Positions 29,050 through 37,088 of a DNA stretch of 64,000 bases are shown one piece after another. The stretch spans positions 744,001 to 808,000 of the forward strand of contig NZ_CP034279.1 of the NCBI RefSeq assembly GCF_009739905.1, in the 5' to 3' direction. Each line of letters begins with the position of its first letter. Within the stretch, counting starts at the first letter, position 1. The translations under genes were made by a program, and so were the position numbers. The notes beneath the pieces were generated by a model, which was not told where the DNA came from, searched no databases, and was given only the letters and a program-made list of their open reading frames with translations. This DNA is from Streptomyces ficellus. Lineage in GTDB: Bacteria; Actinomycetota; Actinomycetes; Streptomycetales; Streptomycetaceae.

Positions 29050-29366
29050 CGATGTCTCCAACAAGTCGCCACGGTATGAGGCCATGTTCATGGCCATTGT
29101 TCGAGCCGAGGCTACTGATCGCTCGCCTGGAGGGCGAGAGGAAACGGAAATTAGCGATCCGTTCTTGGTCACACGTCTCGGTCACCGGACAGCGGCACGT
29201 GCGCCCGGCACGTACGTCCGGCGCTGCCGGCCGGGGCCCGCCGTACCGGCCGGACGCGCCCGTACGACCGGCCCGCCGCCCACGCGGGGGGCGCGGGACG
29301 GCGGGCCGGCGGGGGGTCCGGGCCGGCTGGGCCGGACTCCCCGGGGTCGGAACGTACGTGGGGACT
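29050..29366. other. Gene-free interval with a large hairpin
   Basis: 317 bases between the lipoprotein stop and the methyltransferase start. A perfect 11-bp stem, CCGGCCCGCCG (29268-29278) with CGGCGGGCCGG (29299-29309), sits 59 bases past the lipoprotein gene start of the interval and could end transcription entering from either side. Bases 29085-29170 are less GC-rich and likely hold the methyltransferase-rmdA promoter, but no convincing hexamers were found. Confidence 0.45.
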
Positions 29367-30356
29367 CTACTTGGACGCCCCGACCATCTTTCCGGCGGGC
29401 GAGATGGCGAACCAGGTGCCGCCCACGCCCTGACCGTTGGTGTCACCGGGCTTCTTGTCGCCCGCGAAGGTGTACAGCGGCCAGCAGTCGATGGTCTGCT
29501 GCTTGATGCCGTCGGGGCGGTTGAACACCGTGTACCCCTTGAGGTTGATGCCCTCGGTGTCGTTCTTGTCCACCGGAGCGACGACCGGCCACTTCTCCAG
29601 GCACTCGCCGGTGCACGCGGTCTTCATGGGCCACGCCGAGTCCTTCTCGAACCGGTAGACCGTCATGCCGTTCTTGTCCACGACGACCTCGCCGAGCTTG
29701 GGGTCCTTGCGGACGGACAGACCCGCCAGGTCGGCCGGGGCCCCGCCGCCGTCCTGCTCCTCGGCGGCACCCTCGTCGCCGCCGAGGGCGGCCTTCTTGC
29801 CGTCGGGAGCGGCGGCGAACCAGGTGCCGCCCACGCCCTGGCCCTTGGTCTCGCCCGGCTTGGTGTCCTTGGCGTACCGGTACATCGGCCAGCCGTCGAT
29901 GGTGAGTTGCTTGGTGCCGTCGGCGCGGGTCACCTCGCCCATGAGGGAGGCGTCGACCCCGGCCGGGGGCTTCGCGCCGTCGGCGGCCACCACGGGCCAG
30001 GCCTTGGCGCAGTCGCCCTCGCAGTTGGACTTGGGCGGGTTCGGCGTGTCCTTGTCGAAGCGGTAGAGCGTGAGGCCCTCGCTGTCGGTGACGACCTTGC
30101 CGAGTTCCTTGCTGTCCCACACGGCGAGCTGGCCGGCCGGCTTGGCGGCGGCGGCCTGGCCCCCGGAACCGGCACCCGATCCGTAGCCGGAACCCGAACC
30201 GTATCCGGCGCCGTTCTCGGCCGGGGCCCCCGCCGGCGCGGCGGCGCCGACCGAACCGGCGGGGGCCGTGGCACCCTTCTCCTGACCGCACGCCGTCGTC
30301 AGCGCGAGCACGGCCGCCGCGGACAGCGCGAGCGAGGCGTTCCGCCAGGTCTTCAT
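29367..30356 (-). CDS. Secreted-repeat lipoprotein (SCO0930-like, PF03640)
   Basis: 329 residues. Signal peptide with lipobox LTTAC, then a Gly/Ser/Tyr-rich low-complexity linker (about residues 35-70). The rest holds two related halves, each with a pair of PF03640-type repeats: LTLYRFDKDTPN with CEGDCAKAWPVV and WPMYRYAKDTKPGE, then MTVYRFEKDSAW with CTGECLEKWPVV and WPLYTFAGDKKPGD. Both end GQGVGGTWFA. The repeats' function is unknown, and a surface-exposed location is inferred. GGGAG lies six bases before the ATG. It lies upstream of the methyltransferase-rmdA pair on the same strand. Confidence 0.88.
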   Translation of the reverse strand: MKTWRNASLALSAAAVLALTTACGQEKGATAPAGSVGAAAPAGAPAENGAGYGSGSGYGSGAGSGGQAAAAKPAGQLAVWDSKELGKVVTDSEGLTLYRFDKDTPNPPKSNCEGDCAKAWPVVAADGAKPPAGVDASLMGEVTRADGTKQLTIDGWPMYRYAKDTKPGETKGQGVGGTWFAAAPDGKKAALGGDEGAAEEQDGGGAPADLAGLSVRKDPKLGEVVVDKNGMTVYRFEKDSAWPMKTACTGECLEKWPVVAPVDKNDTEGINLKGYTVFNRPDGIKQQTIDCWPLYTFAGDKKPGDTNGQGVGGTWFAISPAGKMVGASK

Positions 30357-30549
30357 GTCAACTCCCGTTGTATTGAGGTACTTTGGCGACGCCAGGTGCG
30401 CCGTTCATGGCCCTATGTACGGGTGGGAGTGCCGCGCGCGTTCAACGCGTCGCGAAATTTTCTCGTCCGGCGGCGGCGGAGGTTACGCAAAACCCTTCCA
30501 TCAGGGGAATCACACCGGTTCGGTACCACCCCGGGGCGCCCGGGCGATC

Positions 30550-31140
30550 ATGATCGTCGGCGTGTACGGAACTCACGTCGCGCGCGTCCTCGCCGCCGTC
30601 GCCCTCGGCTGGTCGCTGGCCGTCCCGCTGCCGGCGGCCGCCGACGCGTGCGCGGTCGCCCACGTCGGTCCCGGGAGCCCCGACCCGGTGGTCGCGGTCG
30701 CGGGTGACGCGACCTGCCCGCCGCCCTCGCCCCCGGCGCCCGAGCCGCCTCCCCCACCGGCGCCGACCCCGACGCCTCCGCCACAGCCACCCCCGCCGGT
30801 ACCCGCGCCGCCCCCCGCCCCGCAGCCTCCGGCGCCCGGGCAGGCCGTACCGCAGCCCCCGCCGGCGGCCCGGCCCACAGCCCTGCCGCCACGCCCCACC
30901 GCGTCCGGCCGGGAGGCGGCCCCACCGCCCGCGGCCCCGGCACCGCCGGCGCCTGGCCCGGCACCCGGCCCCGCGCTGCGCCCCCGCCCGGGCCCACCGG
31001 CCCGGGTTCCGCTGCCCGCCTACCGCAGGGCGCAGCGCGCCGAACCGGCGGGCGGCCCGTCCACCGTCACCGTGATGCTCCTGATCATGGCGCCCGCGGT
31101 GTTCGCCGCCGCCATCCTGCGCCCCCGCTCCTCCCGCTGA
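30550..31140 (+). CDS. Proline-rich secreted or membrane-anchored protein
   Basis: 196 residues from the ATG at 30550. A signal-peptide-like N-terminus (VARVLAAVALGWSLAVPLPAAADA) leads to about 110 residues dominated by Pro and Ala. The C-terminus is a hydrophobic helix (VMLLIMAPAVFAAAI) and a basic tail LRPRSSR. This is the layout of a wall-spanning, C-terminally anchored surface protein, but no LPXTG-type motif is present. No enzymatic domain. Low-complexity composition means the reading frame is supported mainly by the termini. It runs into the DUF4239 gene on the same strand. Confidence 0.55.
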   Translation: MIVGVYGTHVARVLAAVALGWSLAVPLPAAADACAVAHVGPGSPDPVVAVAGDATCPPPSPPAPEPPPPPAPTPTPPPQPPPPVPAPPPAPQPPAPGQAVPQPPPAARPTALPPRPTASGREAAPPPAAPAPPAPGPAPGPALRPRPGPPARVPLPAYRRAQRAEPAGGPSTVTVMLLIMAPAVFAAAILRPRSSR

Positions 31141-31191
31141 CCTCCCCCGCCGGCCCCCGGCCCCTTCCTACCGACCGCCCCGGAGAACACC

Positions 31192-31965
31192 TTGTCGGAA
31201 TGGCTTGTCCTGTCCATCGCGATGGCCGCCGCCTGCGCGGTCGTCCTGACCATCGTCGTCATCAACAACCGCCGGATCGGCGACGACGACGACCCGTCCG
31301 AAACACCGGACGTCCTCGAGTACATGACGATGATGATCGGCGTCGTGTACGCGATCGTGCTGGGCCTGGCGATCGCCGGCGTCTGGGAGGGGCGCAGCGC
31401 CGCCCAGGAGAGCGTCCGCCAGGAGGCCCAGGCCCTGCACGAGGTGTCCGCGCGGGCTGAGGTCTGGCCCGCGGACGTCCGCGCCCGCATCCGCGCCGAC
31501 GTCAACGCGTACGTGTCGCACGTCGTCGACGACGAGTGGCAGGCGATGGCCGAACGCGGCGAGCTGACCGCCAAGGGCACCGAGCTGCTGGAGCGGGTGC
31601 GCCGCAGCGTCTCGGACTACCGGCCGGCCGACGCCCACGAGGGCGAGGCCTACCAGCCGATGGTGGACCAAGTGGCGGTGGCGGACGACGCGCGCAGCGC
31701 CCGTGCCGAGAACGCGGGGGCCACCATGCCCGGCGTGGTGTGGTTCGGCCTGATCACCGGCGCCCTGATCACCGTGGGCCTGATCTTCACGCTCCAGATC
31801 CGGCGCACGTTCCGCGAGCTGCTGCTGGCCGGCCTCTTCAGCGCCCTGATCGCCTTCCTGCTGTTCCTGATCTGGGCCCTGGACGCGCCATTCGGCCGGG
31901 GGATCTCCGCGACCACGGACCCCTTCCTCAACGCCTTCCCGCACCTGGAGAACCTGGGAGGCTGA
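31192..31965 (+). CDS. DUF4239-family membrane protein
   Basis: 257 residues with a TTG start; GGAG is about seven bases upstream. Helices are at about residues 4-24 and 45-65, then a soluble middle region (70-180), then helices at 183-205 and 212-232. The pairing of two N-terminal and two C-terminal helices around a cytoplasmic or extracytoplasmic domain is typical of DUF4239, a family sometimes described as bestrophin-like. Function is not established. It lies between a proline-rich surface protein and a secreted protein. Confidence 0.78.
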   Translation: MSEWLVLSIAMAAACAVVLTIVVINNRRIGDDDDPSETPDVLEYMTMMIGVVYAIVLGLAIAGVWEGRSAAQESVRQEAQALHEVSARAEVWPADVRARIRADVNAYVSHVVDDEWQAMAERGELTAKGTELLERVRRSVSDYRPADAHEGEAYQPMVDQVAVADDARSARAENAGATMPGVVWFGLITGALITVGLIFTLQIRRTFRELLLAGLFSALIAFLLFLIWALDAPFGRGISATTDPFLNAFPHLENLGG

Positions 31966-32191
31966 CCGCGACGCCGCCCCGGGGCGGGACGGGCCGGGCG
32001 GATCGGTGGCGACCTGCGCCGAGTACGGGCACTTTTCGCGTCCGCCGTACGGGTGACCTCGGTGCCCCATTCGCTCGACTGCGATCGCGGTTGTGGTAAG
32101 GCGCTCCTAGCGTTTCCGGCATCGAGGTGCATATCAGACGCTTTGTGGAAATCCGTTCCGCAGCTGCCCCTCGGGACCCGGAGGATTGACG

Positions 32192-32749
32192 ATGCGCGCG
32201 ATAGGTGCCGCCTCCGCCGCTCTCCTCGGAGCGGCCGCTCTCGCCCTGACCGCCCCCGCCCCGGCGGTGGCTTCCGGCAAGTACGCCCCCGGTGACTTCG
32301 CCATCAGCCCCTCGACCGTCCAGCCGGGGGGCAGGGTCGTGCTCACGGCTCCCGGCTGCTCCGGCACCGCCATGGCCTCTTCGGGGGTCTTCGACACGGT
32401 CACCATCCCCGCAGGCCGCTCGGCGACGGCCACCGTCGACTGGGACGCCCGCCGGGGCGCGGTCTACACGGTGTCGTTCACCTGCGCGGGCGGCGCGCCG
32501 GGCACGGTCGACCTCACCATCGCGCCCGCCACCAGCACCCCGACCACCAGCTCCACCGCCGCGCCCACGGTGACGGCCACACGGACGGTGGCCAGCACGG
32601 CACCCAGCCAGGGTGTGCGGGGCGGCGTGGGCGGCAGCATCGGCGGCCTGAACGCCGGCGAGCTGGCTGCCGGAACCGGCCTGGTCGTGGCGGCCGCCAC
32701 CGGGCTCATCTTCGTCCTGCGCCGCCGCGCCGACAACCGCCGCCACTGA
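32192..32749 (+). CDS. Secreted protein with C-terminal membrane anchor
   Basis: 185 residues. The ATG at 32192 has GGAGG seven bases upstream. The signal peptide (to about residue 28, APAVASG) precedes an Ig-like domain with a cysteine pair (APGCSGT, SFTCAGG). A Ser/Thr-rich linker follows, then a hydrophobic helix and RRRADNRRH tail. It resembles the protein encoded at 32938-33423 in architecture. It contains LAAGTG just before the helix, close to but not matching the class E sortase motif LAXTG. Function unknown. Confidence 0.75.
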   Translation: MRAIGAASAALLGAAALALTAPAPAVASGKYAPGDFAISPSTVQPGGRVVLTAPGCSGTAMASSGVFDTVTIPAGRSATATVDWDARRGAVYTVSFTCAGGAPGTVDLTIAPATSTPTTSSTAAPTVTATRTVASTAPSQGVRGGVGGSIGGLNAGELAAGTGLVVAAATGLIFVLRRRADNRRH

Positions 32750-32860
32750 CCGTGCCCCGGCCGTGCCCGCCGCGCCCCGGCCGGCGGGCACGCCGCACCA
32801 CCTGCGAGCCGCACCCACCTGCCCGTCAGCCGCCGCCCATCCGGCCGTCGTCCGGCGGAC

Positions 32861-32910
32861 ACGCCCGTCGCCCCGAGTCCTGACCGACCAGGACTCGGGG
32901 CGACGGGCGT
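32861..32910. terminator. Very strong bidirectional terminator hairpin
   Basis: A perfect 22-bp stem (32861-32882 with 32889-32910) closes a six-base loop, ACCGAC. It lies between convergent genes for two secreted proteins. This is by far the longest perfect inverted repeat noticed in the window. There is no U-tract, which is common for Streptomyces terminators. Confidence 0.85.
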
Positions 32911-32937
32911 ATTCGGCCGACCGGGAGGTTCGGCCGG

Positions 32938-33423
32938 TCAGACCTTTCCGCCGCTCAGACGGCGACGGCGGCTGATGAACAGCCCGCCGCCGACGGCCGC
33001 CGTGGCGACCAGGGCGCCGCCGATGGCCATCTCGGTGGAGCTCGGCGCCATCGAGCCGCCGAGACCGCCCTGGGAGCCCTGGCCGCGGACGACCGTGAAG
33101 GTCCGGGTGACGACCATCGAGTTGTCGCTGCACTTGACGGCCAGGTTGTACTGCCCCGGTGTGGCGTGGTCGTAGATCCGGGGCGTGGCGGCCGAGTGGC
33201 CCGAGGAGTTGACGGTGAGGGCCGTCTTGGGGAAGGCGTTGGACGTGACCGTGCCGCCGTGGCCGCACCCCATGGCGCTGACGGCGAGCTGACCGCCCTG
33301 GTGCACCCGGCTCGGGGAGACCGTGACGTTGGTCGGACCGTTGTTGGCGGCGGCCAGGGGGGCGCAGAGCCCGATGGCCGCGCCGGCGGTGGCGGCCACC
33401 GCGAGAGCGCGTGAAGCACGCAT
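32938..33423 (-). CDS. Secreted protein with C-terminal membrane anchor
   Basis: 161 residues; GGAGG seven bases before the ATG. Signal peptide to about residue 27 (APLAAANN), then an Ig-like domain with cysteines in AMGCGHGG and AVKCSDNS. A Gly-rich linker (GSQGGLGGSM), a hydrophobic helix and RRRRLSGGKV follow. It shares domain order and anchor style with the product of 32192-32749, so the two may be diverged paralogues. No LPXTG motif. It is divergent from a class F sortase gene, which suggests but does not show that it is a substrate. Confidence 0.75.
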   Translation of the reverse strand: MRASRALAVAATAGAAIGLCAPLAAANNGPTNVTVSPSRVHQGGQLAVSAMGCGHGGTVTSNAFPKTALTVNSSGHSAATPRIYDHATPGQYNLAVKCSDNSMVVTRTFTVVRGQGSQGGLGGSMAPSSTEMAIGGALVATAAVGGGLFISRRRRLSGGKV

Positions 33424-33746
33424 CGTTGAACCTCCAGTGGAAGACGCCCCGAAGCGGCGCTCCGGGCGGATCGACGAGTACGCCTCCCACGACGAACCTT
33501 CACAAGCCGGTCCGATTACCGCATTTCGGAATTCGTCCCTTCCGGTGAGCCGACACGCCGTGCGCCGCGCCCGCGTACCTGACGGAGCCGCAGGTCACGG
33601 ACCGTCAGGGGACGTTCGGCGGCTCGCGGGCGACGATGACTCGGATGGGTCATCCCCCGTGGCGCGCGCCACCCGTTCGCCCCTTCCCTGATCGCCGGTG
33701 CGGCACGGCGCACTTAGCGTGCCTACTACGCCGCGAAGGGAGAACC
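33424..33746. other. Divergent intergenic region before the sortase gene
   Basis: 323 bases between the start of a secreted-protein gene and the sortase start. It should hold both promoters. TTCGGAATTCGTCC near 33524 is locally AT-richer. I found no clear palindromic operator and no convincing ORF. Confidence 0.4.
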
Positions 33747-34409
33747 ATGGGCAGGGGCCTGTACCACAGTGGCTTCGAGTTGAGGAGACGCTCACCGTGG
33801 GGGGCGCTGGCTCTGGTGATGCTCTCCGGTCTGGCGATGGTGCGGAACGGCGTCGACAGCGAGCCCGGCCCGCCCCAGCCGGCCCCCGCCGCCGTCTCCG
33901 AGAGCCGCCGGACCGGTGTGGCCCCGGTGCCGCCCGCCGGGCTGCGGGCGCTCGCGTACGCCCCCGCCTCCCGGATCCGTATCGAGTCGATCGACGTGGA
34001 CGCCCCGGTCATGGACGTGGGGCTGGACCAGGCGGGCTGGATCGAGGCGCCGCCGGCCCAGGACCCGAACATGGCGGGCTGGTACCAGAACGGCATCTCA
34101 CCGGGGCAGCGCGGTACGTCGGTGATCGTCGGCCACGTGGACAACGAGGCGGGCCCCGCGGTCTTCTACGGCCTGGGGTCGCTCAAGCGGGGCGGGCACG
34201 TGGAGGTGACGCGCTACGACGGGCGCGTGGCCGTCTTCGAGGTGTACGGCGTCGAGGTGTTCTCCAAGGAGGACTTCCCCGGGGTGCGGGTGTACGGGGA
34301 CACCGGGCAGCCGGAGCTACGGGTGATCACCTGCGGTGGGGGCTACTCCAAGGCCCACGGCTACGACGGCAACGTGGTCGCCTTCGCGCGGCTGGTCGCC
34401 ACGCGCTGA
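33747..34409 (+). CDS. Class F sortase
   Basis: 220 residues; AAGGGAG precedes the ATG at 33747. One N-terminal membrane anchor (about residues 18-33), then a sortase domain. The catalytic histidine is H130 in IVGHVDN and the cysteine C196 in VITCGGGY. There is a C-terminal ARLVATR, whose arginine may complete the triad. Class F enzymes of actinomycetes are short and usually lie away from pilin genes. It transpeptidates surface proteins onto peptidoglycan, or related acceptors. Candidate substrates nearby lack a standard sorting motif. Confidence 0.88.
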   Translation: MGRGLYHSGFELRRRSPWGALALVMLSGLAMVRNGVDSEPGPPQPAPAAVSESRRTGVAPVPPAGLRALAYAPASRIRIESIDVDAPVMDVGLDQAGWIEAPPAQDPNMAGWYQNGISPGQRGTSVIVGHVDNEAGPAVFYGLGSLKRGGHVEVTRYDGRVAVFEVYGVEVFSKEDFPGVRVYGDTGQPELRVITCGGGYSKAHGYDGNVVAFARLVATR

Positions 34410-34425
34410 GCGGGCGCTGAGGGGC

Positions 34426-34469
34426 GGGTCCTGAGAAGGTCCTGAGCGGGTCCTGAGCGGGCCCTCAGA
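34426..34469. repeat. Degenerate 11-bp tandem repeat after the sortase gene
   Basis: Four units close to GGGTCCTGAGC run head to tail from 34426 to 34469, the last degenerated to GGGCCCTCAGA. They start 17 bases after the sortase stop. No function suggested. Confidence 0.6.
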
Positions 34470-34487
34470 AGGCACCGGGCGGGCACT

Positions 34488-34527
34488 GGGCGGGCCGGTC
34501 GCTCGGTGGTCGCGGGCCGGCCCGCCC
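34488..34527. terminator. Bidirectional terminator between the sortase and deacetylase genes
   Basis: GGGCGGGCCGG (34488-34498) and CCGGCCCGCCC (34517-34527) form a perfect 11-bp stem with an 18-base loop between two convergent genes. Confidence 0.6.
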
Positions 34528-34547
34528 GGCGGGGTTCGTGCCGCGCC

Positions 34548-35411
34548 TCACCGGCGGGGCACGGTGAGGTGGTAGCCGGCGGCGAGGAGTTCGGGCAGGT
34601 AGGTGCGGAGCGCGGCCACGCTCTGGGAGCGGTCGCCGCCCGCGTCGTGGGAGAGGACGACGACGCCCGGCCCGGCGCCGTCCAGGACGCGGCGGACGAT
34701 CGGGCCCGTGCCGGGTTCCTTCCAGTCCAGCGTGTCCACGGTCCAGGCGAGCGGTTCCATGCCCAGTTCGGCCCCGATCTCGAAGGAGTGCCGGTTCCAG
34801 GCGCCGTAGGGCGCCCGGTACCACAGGGGCGGGGTGCCGAGGGTCCGTTCGATCAGGTCGCTGGTGCTGCCGAGTTCGTCGCGGATGCGGGAGGGGCGGA
34901 GCTTCGGGATCAGCGGGTGGGACCAGGAGTGGTTGCCCACCACGTGCCCGTCGTCGGCCATCTCCCGCAGGAGGTCCTGGTTCACGGCCGCCATCTCGCC
35001 GCAGACGAAGAACATGGCGCGCACGTCGTGCTCGCGCAGGGTGCGGAGGATGGCGGGCGTGTACTGGGGGTCGGGTCCGTCGTCGAAGGAGAGGACCATG
35101 GACCGGCCGGCTCCGGAGACCCGCAGGAAGGGCCGCTGGCGCACCGGGGGCAGGGCGCGCCGGTACCGGGGCGGGGCGTACGCGGTCATGGGCTGGAGGC
35201 GGTACGAGGAGGGTGCCAGCCGGGGGCCCGCCGGGGCGCCGAGCCGGGGGCCGGCCGGGGGGCCGGCGGCACCGGGGGGTGCGGGAGGGGCGGGGCGGGC
35301 GGGGGAGCCCGTCCGTTCCAGGGCGAAGAGCCCGAAGGTGGTGGTGGCCCCCAGGGCGGCGGCGATGCGCAGCACCATCCGCCGCGAGGTGGGCAATTGA
35401 TCTGATTTCAT
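34548..35411 (-). CDS. Polysaccharide deacetylase (NodB fold), exported
   Basis: 287 residues from the ATG at 35411. The N-terminus has a TSRRMVLRIAAALGA Tat-like signal, then an Ala/Pro/Gly-rich linker. The NodB domain has motif 1 SFDDGPD (catalytic base and metal aspartates), motif 2 GNHSWSHP (zinc histidines), motif 3 RAPYG, motif 4 VDTLDWKEP and motif 5 VLSHDAGG. All catalytic elements are present. It removes acetyl groups from chitin-like or peptidoglycan glycans outside the cell; the exact substrate is unknown. It converges with the sortase gene. Confidence 0.9.
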   Translation of the reverse strand: MKSDQLPTSRRMVLRIAAALGATTTFGLFALERTGSPARPAPPAPPGAAGPPAGPRLGAPAGPRLAPSSYRLQPMTAYAPPRYRRALPPVRQRPFLRVSGAGRSMVLSFDDGPDPQYTPAILRTLREHDVRAMFFVCGEMAAVNQDLLREMADDGHVVGNHSWSHPLIPKLRPSRIRDELGSTSDLIERTLGTPPLWYRAPYGAWNRHSFEIGAELGMEPLAWTVDTLDWKEPGTGPIVRRVLDGAGPGVVVLSHDAGGDRSQSVAALRTYLPELLAAGYHLTVPRR

Positions 35412-35607
35412 GACTGATAACTCGCATGGCGGATGCCCCGGGCCCCCGACCCACACCGGCCGGGCGGCCGATTGCACCCGATGGGACCAGCGGGCGACCC
35501 GGTCGCGTACCGCCGCCCCGGGCGGTGTGTGTCGTCTTCCCCGCGGCACCCGGGTGGGCCATCATGATCCGCCGTCAGCCGATGCCGTCTGCAAAGAGGT
35601 GACGCCC

Positions 35608-37065
35608 ATGGCCGGAATCCGTGCGGGGCAGGGAATTCTGCGCCGCAAACCCATCGCACTGATCGACGAGGGCGGCGAGGAGGAGAGGCTCACCCGGACC
35701 CTGGGGCTGTGGCAGCTCACCGCCATCGGGGTCGGTGGCATCATCGGCGCCGGCATCTTCACCCTCGCCGGGACGGTCGCCAACGGCACGGCGGGCCCCG
35801 CGGTGCTCGTCTCGTTCCTGATCGCGGGCGTCGCCAGCGCGGCCGCCGCGCTCAGCTACGCCGAGTTCGCGGGCCTGATCCCGAAAGCGGGTTCGGCGTA
35901 CACCTACGGCTACGCGGTGCTCGGCGAACTCGTGGGCTGGCTGATCGGCTGGGACCTGCTGCTGGAGTACACCGCGATCGTCGCGGTCGTCGCGATCGGC
36001 ATCTCCGGCTACTTCAACTTCCTGCTCGGGGAGGTCGGTGCGGAGCTGCCCGCCTGGATGCTGGGCGCGCCGGGGACGGGCGAGGGCCACAAGGTCGACC
36101 TGTTCGCGGCGGTGCTGTGCCTGCTGATCGCCTACCTGCTCACGCTCGGCATCAAGAACGCGGCCCGTTTCGAGACGGTCGTGGTGGTGCTGAAGGTGCT
36201 GGTGGTCCTGCTGGTGATCGTGGTCGGCTTCTTCCACATCACGACCGACAACTACACGCCGTTCTTCCCGTATGGGGTCGGCGGCGCCTTCACCGGTGCG
36301 GCGACGGTGTTCTTCGCGGTGTTCGGGTACGACGCCATGTCGACGGCGGCCGAGGAGTCCAAGGACGCGCAGCGGCACATGCCCAAGGCGATCCTGTACT
36401 CCCTCGCCATCTCGATGGTGCTCTACGTGCTGGCCTGCCTGGTGCTGACGGGCATGCAGAACTACACGGAGATCGACCCGGAGAGCGGCTTCTCGACCGC
36501 CTTCAAGTCGGTGGGCCTGGACGCCCTGGCGGACGTCATCGCGGTGGGCGCCATCATCGGCATCCTCACGGTCATGTTCACGTTCATGCTGGGTGTCACG
36601 CGTGTGTGGTTCTCCATGTCCCGGGACGGGCTGCTGCCGCGCTGGTTCGCCAAGACGCACCCGACGCGGCACGTGCCGACCCGTGTGACCTGGATCGTCG
36701 GCGTCGCGTCGGCGCTCATCGCGGGCTTCCTGCCGATCGGCGAGGCGGCCGAGCTGACCAACATCGGGATCCTGCTGGCGTTCGTCGTCGTGTGCGTGGC
36801 CGTGATCGTGCTGCGCTACAAGCGGCCGGAGCTGCCCCGCACGTTCCGCACGCCGGGGATGCCGTTCGTGCCGGCGATCGGCGTGGTCTTCTCCCTCTGG
36901 CTGATCACGTTCCTCCAGGCGCGGACGTGGGCCCGGTTCGCCGTGTGGTTCGCGATCGGGCTGGTGGTCTACTTCGCCTACTCGTACCGCCAGTCGAACC
37001 TGGCGAAGGCCGGGACCGACGGCACGGCGAAGGCGGACGGGCCGGCCGGCCCGCCCGCGCCGTAG
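35608..37065 (+). CDS. Amino acid permease, APC superfamily (cationic amino acid transporter type)
   Basis: 485 residues with 12-14 predicted membrane helices. The substrate-binding loop of helix 1 is GVGGIIGAGIFTLAG. The PKAGSAYTYGYAVLGE and FFAVFGYDAMSTAAEESKDAQRHMPKAI segments are typical of the CAT subfamily. AGAGGTG lies six bases before the ATG. It imports amino acids by proton-coupled transport; specificity is not predictable here. It has no adjacent metabolic genes and converges with the CapA-like gene. Confidence 0.9.
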   Translation: MAGIRAGQGILRRKPIALIDEGGEEERLTRTLGLWQLTAIGVGGIIGAGIFTLAGTVANGTAGPAVLVSFLIAGVASAAAALSYAEFAGLIPKAGSAYTYGYAVLGELVGWLIGWDLLLEYTAIVAVVAIGISGYFNFLLGEVGAELPAWMLGAPGTGEGHKVDLFAAVLCLLIAYLLTLGIKNAARFETVVVVLKVLVVLLVIVVGFFHITTDNYTPFFPYGVGGAFTGAATVFFAVFGYDAMSTAAEESKDAQRHMPKAILYSLAISMVLYVLACLVLTGMQNYTEIDPESGFSTAFKSVGLDALADVIAVGAIIGILTVMFTFMLGVTRVWFSMSRDGLLPRWFAKTHPTRHVPTRVTWIVGVASALIAGFLPIGEAAELTNIGILLAFVVVCVAVIVLRYKRPELPRTFRTPGMPFVPAIGVVFSLWLITFLQARTWARFAVWFAIGLVVYFAYSYRQSNLAKAGTDGTAKADGPAGPPAP

Positions 37066-37088
37066 CGCCCGCTCCTCCCGTTCCTCCC

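Noticed and set aside
26072..29446. A 1124-codon frame suggesting an N-terminal fusion to the c-di-GMP enzyme
   Set aside because: The upstream part is antisense-frame sequence of the methyltransferase gene. The natural start is the ATG at 28234, just after the methyltransferase stop.
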